Shown here piece by piece: positions 17,749-25,709 of a stretch of 64,000 nt of DNA; the first letter of the stretch is position 1; the number at the start of each line of letters is the position of its first letter. Made by a program: the position numbers and the translations under genes. The notes below the pieces were generated by a model, which was not told where the DNA came from, ran no database searches, and worked only from the letters and a program-made list of their open reading frames with translations. Origin of the DNA: Mesorhizobium sp. SOD10 (GTDB taxonomy: Bacteria; Pseudomonadota; Alphaproteobacteria; Rhizobiales; Rhizobiaceae); assembly GCA_000824805.1 (NCBI GenBank), contig CCNA01000034.1, forward strand, positions 868,001 to 932,000, in the 5' to 3' direction.

Positions 17749-18873
17749 TTATCGATCCTTCGGGTCGAGCGCGTCGCGCAGGCCGTCGCCGACGAAATTC
17801 AGCGCGAACAGCGTCGAGACGAGGAAGAAGGCCGGGAACAGGAGCAGCCAGTTGGCGTAGCCGATGTTCTTGGCGCCGACCGAGATCAGCACGCCCCAGC
17901 TGGTCATCGGCTCCTGCACGCCGAGACCGAGGAAGGAGAGGAAGCTCTCCAGGATGATGACCTGCGGTACCAGGAGCGTCATGTAGATGACCACCGGGCC
18001 GAGCAGGTTGGGGATGACGTGGCGCAGCAGGATGCCGCGCTGGCCGACGCCCATGGCCTCCGCCGCCTGCACATATTCCTGCCTGCGGATCGACAGCGCC
18101 TGGCCGCGCACGATGCGCGCCATGTCCAGCCACAGCACCGCGCCGACCGCCAGGAACATCAGCACGAAGTTGCGGCCGAAGAACACCACCAGCATGATGA
18201 CGAAGAATATGAAAGGCAGCGAATAGAGCACGTCGACGATGCGCATCATCACCTCGTCGACCCGGCCGCCGGCGAAGCCCGCGATCGCGCCGTAGATGAC
18301 GCCGATGACGCCGGCGACGACGCCGGCAAGAAGGCCGATGGCCAAGGAGATGCGTCCGGCCATCAGCGTGCGCGAGAGCAGGTCGCGGCCGGTATTGTCG
18401 GTGCCGAAGAAGAAATATTGCTGCTTCACGGCCGAGCTCATCGTCATTTCGAGGCCGTCGGGCGACTTGTTCTCGATCCTGGTATCGTCGAAGGCGTCGG
18501 AGCGGTCGAGATAGCGGGTGTTGCGATCATCGATCGGCTTGGTCGCGGTGATGGTGACGATGACGCGATTGCCGTCCTGGTGCCATTCCTTGATGTCGGC
18601 GCGCATGCGCTTGATAGCATCGCCCAGTGCGCCCTGGATCATGTCCGGTTTCGGATAGGCCGAGAGGCTCGGCGGCGTGCGCACATAGTCGCCGTAGATG
18701 GTGGTGTATTCATGCGGCACGACCATGGGGCCGAACACGCTGATGACGGCAATGAATGCCAGGTAATAGAGGCTGAACATGGCGGCGCGGTTGCGCTTGA
18801 GCCGCGCCCAGGCATTGCCCCAGAGCGAGCGGCCGACGATCGGCTCGGGCACGGCGACGGCAAGCTCAGTCAT
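17749..18873 (-). CDS. Peptide ABC transporter permease (OppC type)
   Basis: 374-residue inner-membrane permease. An N-terminal OppC-specific segment (LWGNAWARLKRNRAAMFSLY) precedes the first membrane helix. A periplasmic insertion of about 140 residues follows, and then five helices with the EAA loop AAEAMGVGQRGILLRHVIPNLLG. The large periplasmic insert is a feature of YejE-like permeases, so the system may be of the YejABEF class that imports peptides such as microcin C. The start ATG 18873 overlaps the oppB stop by 8 bases. Two further in-frame codons upstream lack a ribosome-binding site. Confidence 0.9.
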   Translation of the reverse strand: MTELAVAVPEPIVGRSLWGNAWARLKRNRAAMFSLYYLAFIAVISVFGPMVVPHEYTTIYGDYVRTPPSLSAYPKPDMIQGALGDAIKRMRADIKEWHQDGNRVIVTITATKPIDDRNTRYLDRSDAFDDTRIENKSPDGLEMTMSSAVKQQYFFFGTDNTGRDLLSRTLMAGRISLAIGLLAGVVAGVIGVIYGAIAGFAGGRVDEVMMRIVDVLYSLPFIFFVIMLVVFFGRNFVLMFLAVGAVLWLDMARIVRGQALSIRRQEYVQAAEAMGVGQRGILLRHVIPNLLGPVVIYMTLLVPQVIILESFLSFLGLGVQEPMTSWGVLISVGAKNIGYANWLLLFPAFFLVSTLFALNFVGDGLRDALDPKDR

Positions 18874-19789
18874 AGCGCACCCTCGGATCGACGACCGCGT
18901 AGAGCAGGTCGACAATAAGATTGAAAACGATGGTGAAGAGCGCGATCACCACCACCGTTCCCATGACCAGCGTGTAGTCGCGGTTAAGCGCTGCATCGAC
19001 GAAGTAGCGGCCGACGCCAGGAATGGAAAAGATCGTCTCGACGATGATCGAGCCGGTCAGGAGCGCGGCGGCCGCCGGCCCCGTGAAGGAGACGATCGGC
19101 AGCACGGCGCCGCGCAGCGCGTGCTTGACCACGACCGACCAGTCGGAGAGGCCGAGCGCGCGGGCGGTGCGGATATGGTGCGAGCGCAGGCTCTCGATCA
19201 TCGAGCCGCGCATCAGGCGGGCGACGATGGCGATCTGCGGCAGAGCGAGCGTCAGCACCGGCCCGACCTTGTTGATCAAGGCGCCGTCACCCCAGCCGCC
19301 GATCGGCAACAGCTTCCAGGAAAGCCCGAAGACGAGCTGGATCACCGGGGCGGTGACGAAGGTCGGGATGGTGCTGCCGGCGGTGGCCAAGGCGATCACC
19401 GAATAGTCGGCTATTTTATTCTGGTTGAGCGCCGCGATCGTGCCGAGGATCGAGCCCAGCAGCAGCGCCAGCACCAGCGCCGAGGTGCCGATCTGCACCG
19501 AGATCGGCAGGCCCTTGGCGAAGAGTTCGGTGACGGTGAAATCCGGCAAGTTGTAGCTCGGGCCGAAACTGCCGCGCAAAAGGTTGCCGAGATAGTGGAC
19601 ATATTGCAGCCAGAGCGGATCGTTGAGACCGAACTGGGCTTCAAGGTTGGCCCTGATCTCGGGGCTCAGGCCCCGCTCCTGGTTGAACGGACCGCCCGGG
19701 GCGACACGGATCAGGAAGAACGCCACCGTCACGATAACGAACAGTGTCGGGATGGCGGTCAACAGCCGCCGGAAGACATAACGCAGCAT
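18866..19789 (-). CDS. Peptide ABC transporter permease (OppB type)
   Basis: 307-residue inner-membrane permease beginning MLRYVFRRLLTAIPTLFVI, the normal OppB N-terminus. Six hydrophobic segments are visible, with the EAA loop TARALGLSDWSVVVKHALRGAVLP before the fifth and the closing DLLYAVVDPRVRYD block. Works with OppC to form the channel. Its gene lies between the binding-protein gene upstream (172 bases, with a strong hairpin between) and oppC downstream (8-base overlap). Confidence 0.93.
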   Translation of the reverse strand: MLRYVFRRLLTAIPTLFVIVTVAFFLIRVAPGGPFNQERGLSPEIRANLEAQFGLNDPLWLQYVHYLGNLLRGSFGPSYNLPDFTVTELFAKGLPISVQIGTSALVLALLLGSILGTIAALNQNKIADYSVIALATAGSTIPTFVTAPVIQLVFGLSWKLLPIGGWGDGALINKVGPVLTLALPQIAIVARLMRGSMIESLRSHHIRTARALGLSDWSVVVKHALRGAVLPIVSFTGPAAAALLTGSIIVETIFSIPGVGRYFVDAALNRDYTLVMGTVVVIALFTIVFNLIVDLLYAVVDPRVRYD

Positions 19790-19916
19790 CGGCGCCCCGC
19801 TTCAGCCAGGGCGACAGCTCTCCAGACGAGACCGTGGCGCGCTGGCATCTCTGATCTTCGCACCGGGATTGCCGAAATCCAATCGACTTTCGGCCCGGCG
19901 CGACGACAGACCGCGA

Positions 19917-19943
19917 CCGCCGCTCCCAAGAAGAGAGCGGCGG
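19917..19943 (-). other. Stabilising hairpin between oppA and oppB
   Basis: Nine-base perfect arms CCGCCGCTC (19917-19925) and GAGCGGCGG (19935-19943) with a 9-base loop lie just after the oppA stop. There is no U-tract, so it is unlikely to be a full terminator. Hairpins here typically protect the abundant binding-protein message and lower downstream expression. Confidence 0.55.
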
Positions 19944-19961
19944 CACGGCCAAGGTTTCGTG

Positions 19962-21554
19962 TCAGTCCTTGGAGATGAAGCGGGACGGATGAATGTCCAT
20001 CACATTGTCCTCGAAGCCATGCAGCTTGGAGGAAACGATGTCGTGGTAGCTGTAATAGAGAAGCGGGATCTCGCCGACGTCATCGACGAGGATGCGCTCG
20101 GCTGCAGCCAAGTCCTTCATGCGCTCCTCGGGCTTACCGCCGGCGGCGGCGGCCTTGTCCATGGCTGCCTCATAGGCCGGGCTGTTATAGTTCGAGTAGT
20201 TGTTGCCGCTCGCCTTGCGCGAGATGCCGAGGAAGGTCTCCGGATCCTTGTAGTCGGCAATCCACGCGGCGCGGGCGACGTCGTAATTGCCCTTCTGCTC
20301 GAGGAAGCCATAGTGGGTCTTGGTGTCGGTGTTGAGCAGCGTCACCTCGATGCCGAGCGGCTTCAGCTGTTCCTGGATGGCGACCGCCGTGTTCTTGTGG
20401 TTCTCCGAGGTGTTGTAGCGGATCTCCATCTTCAACGGATGCTCGGGCGTATAGCCTAGCTTTTCCAGGATCTTCTTGGCCGCATCCTCGCGGTCGATCT
20501 GCGGCATGTCGGCGTATTTGGCCAGCGCCGGCGTGTAGCCTTCGATGCCCGGAGGCACCATCGAATATCCAGGCAGCATGGAGTTCTGCCAGACTTTCTC
20601 GGCGAGGAAGTCGCGATCGATCGCCATCGAGATGGCGTTGCGCAACTCGACATTGTCCCAAGGCGCCTTGTCGGTCTTGATCGCATAATAATAGGTGCCG
20701 AGATATGGCCCGACACGGATCTGGTCGCCGAATTTGGTTTTGAGATCGGCGAGTTGTTCAGTCGGCAGGTCGCCATAGCTGTCGAGTTCGCCTGCCTCGA
20801 AGCGCTTCATCGCCGACGAGCGATCCTCGGTCGGGATGTAGTTGACCACGTCGAGCTTGACGCTCGCGGCGTCCCAGAACTTCGGGTTCTTGACCAATTT
20901 CATGTGATCGTTGGGGACCCACTCCGCCAGCGTATAGGCGCCGTTGGAGACCAGCTTGCCCGGCTTGATCCAGTCGGCGCCGAGCTTGTCAATGGAAGCC
21001 TTGTTGACCGGATAGGTCGCCTGGTGGGTCAGCATCTCCAGGAAGTAGGGCGTCGGAGCCTTCAGCGTGACTTCAAGCGTGTTGGCGTCGATCGCCTTCA
21101 CGCCCATATCCTCGGCCTTGCCTTTCTTGGTGTTGAAGTCCTCGGCGCCCTTCACCGGATAGAGCATCGAGGCGTATTCTGCAGCGGTGGCCGGATCTTC
21201 CAGCCGATGGAACGAATAGACAAAGTCGTCCGCCGTCACCGGGGTGCCGTCCGACCAGAAGCCATCCTTGCGCAGCTTGAAAGTGTAGACGGTGCCGTCA
21301 TCCGATACCGTCCAGCTTTCGGCGGCGCCCGGAATGAGATTCGTCTTCTGGTCATGCATGACCAGGCCTTGGAACAGGTCGCGTATAATGTCGGCTTCGT
21401 AGACCGTCGACGTCTTGTGCGGATCGACCGTCTCCGCCTCGGCGGCGGCGCCGCGGTTGTAGACGGTCTCGGCGAAGGCCGGCGCGTAGAAGGTGCCAGC
21501 GGCCAAGGCCATGGTGGTGGCGAACACCGTCGCCTTCAGCATGTTTTTCAGCAT
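19962..21554 (-). CDS. Peptide ABC transporter substrate-binding protein (OppA type)
   Basis: 530-residue periplasmic binding protein of the SBP_bac_5 family. A signal peptide (about residues 1-28, cleavage after APAFA) is followed by the family opening ETVDPHKTSTVYEADIIRDLFQGL, then WSDGTPVTADDFVYSFHRL and NPKFWDAASVKLD. These match oligopeptide-binding OppA rather than dipeptide DppA. The start at 21554 is supported by GGGAGAG about 5 bases upstream. First gene of the importer operon; its leader carries two hairpins and a promoter. The substrate cannot be told from sequence; peptides are most likely. Confidence 0.93.
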   Translation of the reverse strand: MLKNMLKATVFATTMALAAGTFYAPAFAETVYNRGAAAEAETVDPHKTSTVYEADIIRDLFQGLVMHDQKTNLIPGAAESWTVSDDGTVYTFKLRKDGFWSDGTPVTADDFVYSFHRLEDPATAAEYASMLYPVKGAEDFNTKKGKAEDMGVKAIDANTLEVTLKAPTPYFLEMLTHQATYPVNKASIDKLGADWIKPGKLVSNGAYTLAEWVPNDHMKLVKNPKFWDAASVKLDVVNYIPTEDRSSAMKRFEAGELDSYGDLPTEQLADLKTKFGDQIRVGPYLGTYYYAIKTDKAPWDNVELRNAISMAIDRDFLAEKVWQNSMLPGYSMVPPGIEGYTPALAKYADMPQIDREDAAKKILEKLGYTPEHPLKMEIRYNTSENHKNTAVAIQEQLKPLGIEVTLLNTDTKTHYGFLEQKGNYDVARAAWIADYKDPETFLGISRKASGNNYSNYNSPAYEAAMDKAAAAGGKPEERMKDLAAAERILVDDVGEIPLLYYSYHDIVSSKLHGFEDNVMDIHPSRFISKD

Positions 21555-21620
21555 GAAGTCTCTCCCTGTCGGCGCAGCCCCTCAGCCGCGCCTTTTAAGT
21601 TTTGACACCTCGGAACCGTT

Positions 21621-21664
21621 GAAACGGCTCCGTTTCAGGCGTGCCGCCGGTCCCTTCCGGCGGC
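21621..21664 (-). promoter_or_regulatory. Two hairpins in the oppA leader
   Basis: GAAACGG/CCGTTTC (21621-21636, 2-base centre) and GCCGCCGG/CCGGCGGC (21643-21664, 6-base loop) lie between the proposed promoter and the oppA ribosome-binding site. The first could be an operator palindrome; the second would fold stably in the RNA. No regulator is identified. Confidence 0.35.
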
Positions 21665-21674
21665 TGGTGGCAGG

Positions 21675-21703
21675 AGACTAGACAGAGCGAAATCTTATTT
21701 CAA
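21675..21703 (-). promoter_or_regulatory. Candidate oppA promoter
   Basis: On the minus strand TTGAAA (21703-21698) and TAGTCT (21680-21675) are 17 bases apart, a reasonable housekeeping promoter 120 bases before oppA. The remaining bases to 21847 hold no gene on either strand and would include the promoter of the TadE-like gene. Confidence 0.4.
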
Positions 21704-21847
21704 CCATTGCCTGCTTGACGCAGAGTGAGCGTCATCACGCTAAAACAGCGACACGTAAAGCTTTGAGCTTGCCTTCAACTTGGCACACCTGCCGGTTGCT
21801 CGACGTGTTTTCTGTTTTTGCAGGCAGGTTTTGGCATTCTCCGCGCC

Positions 21848-22294
21848 ATGCTGAAGAACCAAAAAATCCCCGTTTCGTGGCGTCGTTTCCGGGCAGATGC
21901 CACGGGCACGTCGGCAATCGAATTCGCCATGCTTGCGCCGATCTTCATCCTGCTTCTGCTCGGCATGGTTGCATACGGGATCTATTTCGGCGCCAGCCAC
22001 TCCGTGCAGCAGATCGCGGCCGATGCGGCGCGCACGGCGATTGCCGGCCTGAATCAGACCGAGCGGCAGGCACTGGTCACCGATTTCATCACGCACGATG
22101 TCTCGGGCTATCCCTTCGTCGATCCCAACAAGCTGACCGTCAACGCACAGGACAGTATCGCCGATGGCAGCCAGTTCGTCGTGTCGGTCACCTATGATGC
22201 GCGCAACCTGCCGATCTGGAACCTGTTCAAAACGCTGCCGCTGCCGGGCACGACGATCCAGCGCCAGTCGACGATCCGCGTCGGAGGCATCTGA
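21848..22294 (+). CDS. TadE-like pseudopilin
   Basis: 148 residues. A basic N-terminus (RRFRADATGT) is followed by SAIEFAMLAPIFILLLLGMVAYGIYFG. The G/S-x-x-x-x-E-F processing motif and membrane helix (about residues 20-45) define TadE-type minor pseudopilins of Flp/Tad systems. ATG 21848 was chosen; an upstream TTG adds ten residues with no advantage. The TGA stop overlaps the ATG of the next gene by one base, so the two are coupled. No other tad genes (prepilin peptidase, ATPase, secretin) are within the window. Confidence 0.8.
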   Translation: MLKNQKIPVSWRRFRADATGTSAIEFAMLAPIFILLLLGMVAYGIYFGASHSVQQIAADAARTAIAGLNQTERQALVTDFITHDVSGYPFVDPNKLTVNAQDSIADGSQFVVSVTYDARNLPIWNLFKTLPLPGTTIQRQSTIRVGGI

Positions 22295-24045
22295 TGCCCA
22301 TAAAGGGGGGATTGATGGCGGAGACGCGGAAGCTGCTCGCCGACCGTAGCGCGAATTTCGCCGTCATGACGGCGCTGTGCACGCCGGTGGCGCTGGCGCT
22401 GACCGCCTTCGCGATCGACGAAGGTTCGCTTTACAACGAGCGCCGGGCCGCGCAGTCGATCGTCGACCTTGCCGCCATCACCGCCGCCTCGAATATCACC
22501 AATGCCCAGCAGGCTGTGCTGACGACGCTTGCCGACAATGGCATCACCTCGGTCGCCGTGCAGCAACAAGGCACCACCGTGGCGCCGACCGCCACCAAGG
22601 CGGTCGTCCAGATCGTGCCGGGGCGCTACACGGGCGTCAGCGCCATTGCCGCCGGCAGCCGGTTCGAGGCGGGCAAGCTGCCTTACAATGCCGTCCAGGT
22701 ATCGCTGAAAAAGCAAGGCACGCTCTATTTCGCCGGCTCGATCATGGCGCCGCCCACCCTCGGCACGACGGCAATCGCCAGCGCGCAGCCGCAAGCGGCT
22801 TTTTCGATCGGCTCGCGGCTTGCCAGCCTCAATGGCGGCATTCTCAATGCGCTTCTCGGCGGCCTTCTCGGCGGCAACATCTCGCTCAGCGTGATGGATT
22901 ACAATTCACTGGTGTCGGCCGATGTCGACGTTCTTTCGTTCACCGATGCGCTGGCGACGCAATTGCATCTGACCGGTGTGAGCTATTCCGACGTGCTCGC
23001 CTCCAAGGCAACGATCGGCCAGATCGCCACCGCCATGGCCAACGTGCCGGGGCTGGACCGCACGGCCAAAATTGCGTTGGAGTCCATGGCTTCCAGCGCC
23101 ACCAACAACGTCAAGGTTCCGCTCTGCAATCTCGTCAGTCTCGGCTCGGTGGGTAGCCTCGGCCTCGGACAGAAGCCGGCCGGGCTTTCTGTCGGCGCCA
23201 GTGCCATGAGCATGTTGACGGCGGCGGCGGCACTGGCGAACGGCAACAACGAGGTCCAGGTCAATCTCGGTGCCACCATTCCGGGGCTGACATCCGCCAC
23301 CCTTGCCGTCGCCATAGGTGAGCCCTTGCAGTGTTCACCCTGGCTGGCTGTGGGAGAATCGGGCACGGTGGTACGCACCGCTCAGACGCGCATCAAGCTC
23401 AATGCCAGCGTCACCGTCGGCAATTCCAATCTCGGCGGCGGCACCAGCCTTCTCGCCGTCCATCTGCCGCTCAATGTCGAGGTGGCTTATGCCGAAGCCA
23501 AGCTGACCGACATCAGCTGCCCGACCGGACCCTCCAGCATCAAGGTTTCGATCGCCGCGCAGCCCGGCGTCGTCGCCGCGCATCTCGCAAACAGCAATGC
23601 CAGCGGCTTTGCCGACTTCACCCAACCGCAGTCCTTCTCCAAAGCCGACATCGCAGACCTAAGGCTATTGCTCGTCCCGCTGCTGCAGGTGACAGGCTCG
23701 TCTGCCTTCTCGGTCACCAACATGACGCCGACCACCCTGACCTACAACGCCACCGACATCGCCAACAAGGCGATCAAGACGGTGTCGACAAAGAACCTGA
23801 CGCAGTCGCTCACGACATCGCTGGTCAAAAACCTGTCGCTTTCGGTCAATGCGCTGGGGCTCGGCCTCGACGTGACCGCCCTGCTCGGCACGGTTAAGCC
23901 GGCGGTGACGACGCTGCTCAACGGCGTGACCGCGCCGGTCGACGACCTCCTCTACAACGTGCTTGGAGCTCTGGGCGTCCATGTCGGCGAGGCCGATGTG
24001 CGCGTGACCGGCGCGACCTGCGGGCGCGCGGTGCTCGTCCAGTAG
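22294..24045 (+). CDS. TadG-like pilus assembly protein
   Basis: 583 residues, with an N-terminal TadE/TadG-type segment: LLADRSANFAVMTALCTPVALALTAFAIDEGSLYNERRAAQSIVDLAAI. This gives one membrane helix (about 22-42) followed by the Q/R-rich amphipathic stretch typical of TadG. The rest is a long, Ala/Leu/Gly/Thr-rich exported domain with few charges and paired cysteines (PLCNL, LQCSPW, ISCPTG, ATCGRA). No von Willebrand A domain or MIDAS motif was seen, so it differs from classic TadG. Likely anchored in the inner membrane with its bulk in the periplasm. It forms an operon with the TadE-like gene and is convergent with the alpha-glucosidase gene. Confidence 0.75.
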   Translation: MPIKGGLMAETRKLLADRSANFAVMTALCTPVALALTAFAIDEGSLYNERRAAQSIVDLAAITAASNITNAQQAVLTTLADNGITSVAVQQQGTTVAPTATKAVVQIVPGRYTGVSAIAAGSRFEAGKLPYNAVQVSLKKQGTLYFAGSIMAPPTLGTTAIASAQPQAAFSIGSRLASLNGGILNALLGGLLGGNISLSVMDYNSLVSADVDVLSFTDALATQLHLTGVSYSDVLASKATIGQIATAMANVPGLDRTAKIALESMASSATNNVKVPLCNLVSLGSVGSLGLGQKPAGLSVGASAMSMLTAAAALANGNNEVQVNLGATIPGLTSATLAVAIGEPLQCSPWLAVGESGTVVRTAQTRIKLNASVTVGNSNLGGGTSLLAVHLPLNVEVAYAEAKLTDISCPTGPSSIKVSIAAQPGVVAAHLANSNASGFADFTQPQSFSKADIADLRLLLVPLLQVTGSSAFSVTNMTPTTLTYNATDIANKAIKTVSTKNLTQSLTTSLVKNLSLSVNALGLGLDVTALLGTVKPAVTTLLNGVTAPVDDLLYNVLGALGVHVGEADVRVTGATCGRAVLVQ

Positions 24046-24053
24046 ATCAGCCG

Positions 24054-25709
24054 TCAGCCAATCCTGCCGACGAAACTGCCCAGAGGCGGCAGCGCCACGG
24101 CGCTCTCCTCGACAACACCGGTAAGAACGCCGGCGGCGTCGACGTCGAATGCCGTTATTTCGGCCTCGCCGATCTCCGTGGGCAGCGCCCAGCCCGTTGC
24201 CTCGGTTGAGAAGTTGAAGACGCAAAGCAGCCTTTCGCCGTCGCGCTCGCGCAGGAAAGCGAGCACATCGCCTTCGGCCTCGAGAAAGCGGAGCGAGCCT
24301 TGGATCAATGCCGGATGGCTCTTGCGCAGGGCAAGGATCGACCGATAGGCGGCAAGCACCGAACGCTCCTCGCCATTCTGGACGTCGACCGCCCGGGCGC
24401 GATGCGCCGGCGGCACCGGCAGCCAGGGCTTGGCCGTCGAGAAACCGGCATTTTCGGCCTCCGCTTCCCAGACCATCGGTGTGCGGCAGCCGTCCCTACC
24501 CTTCACGCCCGGCCAGAAGCGGATGCCGACGGGATCGCGCAGATCCTCGAAGGCCAGCTCCGCTTCCTCCAGCCCCAGTTCCTCGCCCTGATAGAGGCAG
24601 ATCGACCCGCGCAGACATGACAGCAGCGCGATCGAGAACTTCGCCACCGCATCCGGGCTCTCGCCGAGCCGGGTCCAGCGGCTGACATGGCGCACGACAT
24701 CGTGATTGGAGAAGGCCCAGCAGACCCAGCCATCCGGGGCGGTCGTCTCGAACGCCTCCACGCAGCCGCGCACATGGGCAGCGGAAAATTGCGGGCTGAG
24801 CAGGTCGAACGTGTAGCACATCTGCAATTTGTCGCTGCCTGAGACATAGGCGGCGAGCGTCTGCAACGAACGCTCCTCGTCGCCCACCTCGCCGACCGCG
24901 GCGCGGTCCGGATATTCGTCGAGCAGCGCGCGGAAGCGTTTCAGGAAATCGAGATTCTCGGGACGCGTCTTGTCGAAGAGATGCTCCTGGAAACCATAAG
25001 TGCTGGCCGAACCGTTGGTGCCGGCGACGCTCGACGCCAAGGGCGGGTTGTCGCGCAGCCAGCGGTCGTGGACATAGTAGTTGACGGTGTCCAGCCGGAA
25101 GCCGTCGACGCCGCGCTCCAGCCAGAAGCGCACAGTGTCGAGCAGCGCGTCCTGGACCTCAGGATTGTGGAAGTTCAAATCCGGCTGCGCGGCCAGGAAG
25201 TTGTGCATGTAGTACTGCCGGCGGGTGGCGTCCCACTCCCAGGCGGGACCGCCGAACAGCGATTGCCAATTGTTTGGCGCGCTGCCGTCCGGCTTGGCGT
25301 CGGCCCAGACATACCAGTCGGCTTTGGCATTGTCGCGGCTGGCGCGGCTTTCGACGAACCATTCATGCTTGTCGGAGGAATGCGAGATCACCTGGTCGAT
25401 GATGAGCTTCAGGCCGAGCCGATGCGCCTCGGCGACCAGCGCGTCGAAATCCGCCAGCGTCCCGAACATCGGATCGACGTCGCGGTAGTCCGACACGTCA
25501 TAGCCCATGTCGGCCATCGGCGACTTGAAGAAGGGCGAGAGCCAGACGGCGTCGACGCCGAGCGAGGCGATATGGGCGAGCCGCGCGGTGATGCCCTTCA
25601 AGTCGCCGCCGCCGTCTCCGGTCGTGTCTTGGAAGGAGCGTGGATAGACCTGGTAGATGACGCAGCCGCGCCACCATTCGTTTCCTTGCCCGGAACTGCC
25701 GTCAGCCAT
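24054..25709 (-). CDS. Alpha-glucosidase (GH13, AglA/oligo-1,6-glucosidase type)
   Basis: 551 residues of a GH13 alpha-glucosidase. Visible blocks are WWRGCVIYQVYPRSFQD, VDAVWLSPFFKSPMADMGYDVSDY, the nucleophile Asp in DGFRLDTVN, the acid/base Glu in AVGEVGDEE, and FSNHDVVRH. It should release glucose from maltose-like or other short alpha-glucosides; rhizobial AglA is the closest named type. The ATG at 25709 shares a base with the glgX stop (TGATG), so it was preferred over TTG 25712. Placed last in the glg operon, it may finish the breakdown of the short chains freed by GlgX and GlgP. A neighbouring agl importer is absent. Confidence 0.9.
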   Translation of the reverse strand: MADGSSGQGNEWWRGCVIYQVYPRSFQDTTGDGGGDLKGITARLAHIASLGVDAVWLSPFFKSPMADMGYDVSDYRDVDPMFGTLADFDALVAEAHRLGLKLIIDQVISHSSDKHEWFVESRASRDNAKADWYVWADAKPDGSAPNNWQSLFGGPAWEWDATRRQYYMHNFLAAQPDLNFHNPEVQDALLDTVRFWLERGVDGFRLDTVNYYVHDRWLRDNPPLASSVAGTNGSASTYGFQEHLFDKTRPENLDFLKRFRALLDEYPDRAAVGEVGDEERSLQTLAAYVSGSDKLQMCYTFDLLSPQFSAAHVRGCVEAFETTAPDGWVCWAFSNHDVVRHVSRWTRLGESPDAVAKFSIALLSCLRGSICLYQGEELGLEEAELAFEDLRDPVGIRFWPGVKGRDGCRTPMVWEAEAENAGFSTAKPWLPVPPAHRARAVDVQNGEERSVLAAYRSILALRKSHPALIQGSLRFLEAEGDVLAFLRERDGERLLCVFNFSTEATGWALPTEIGEAEITAFDVDAAGVLTGVVEESAVALPPLGSFVGRIG

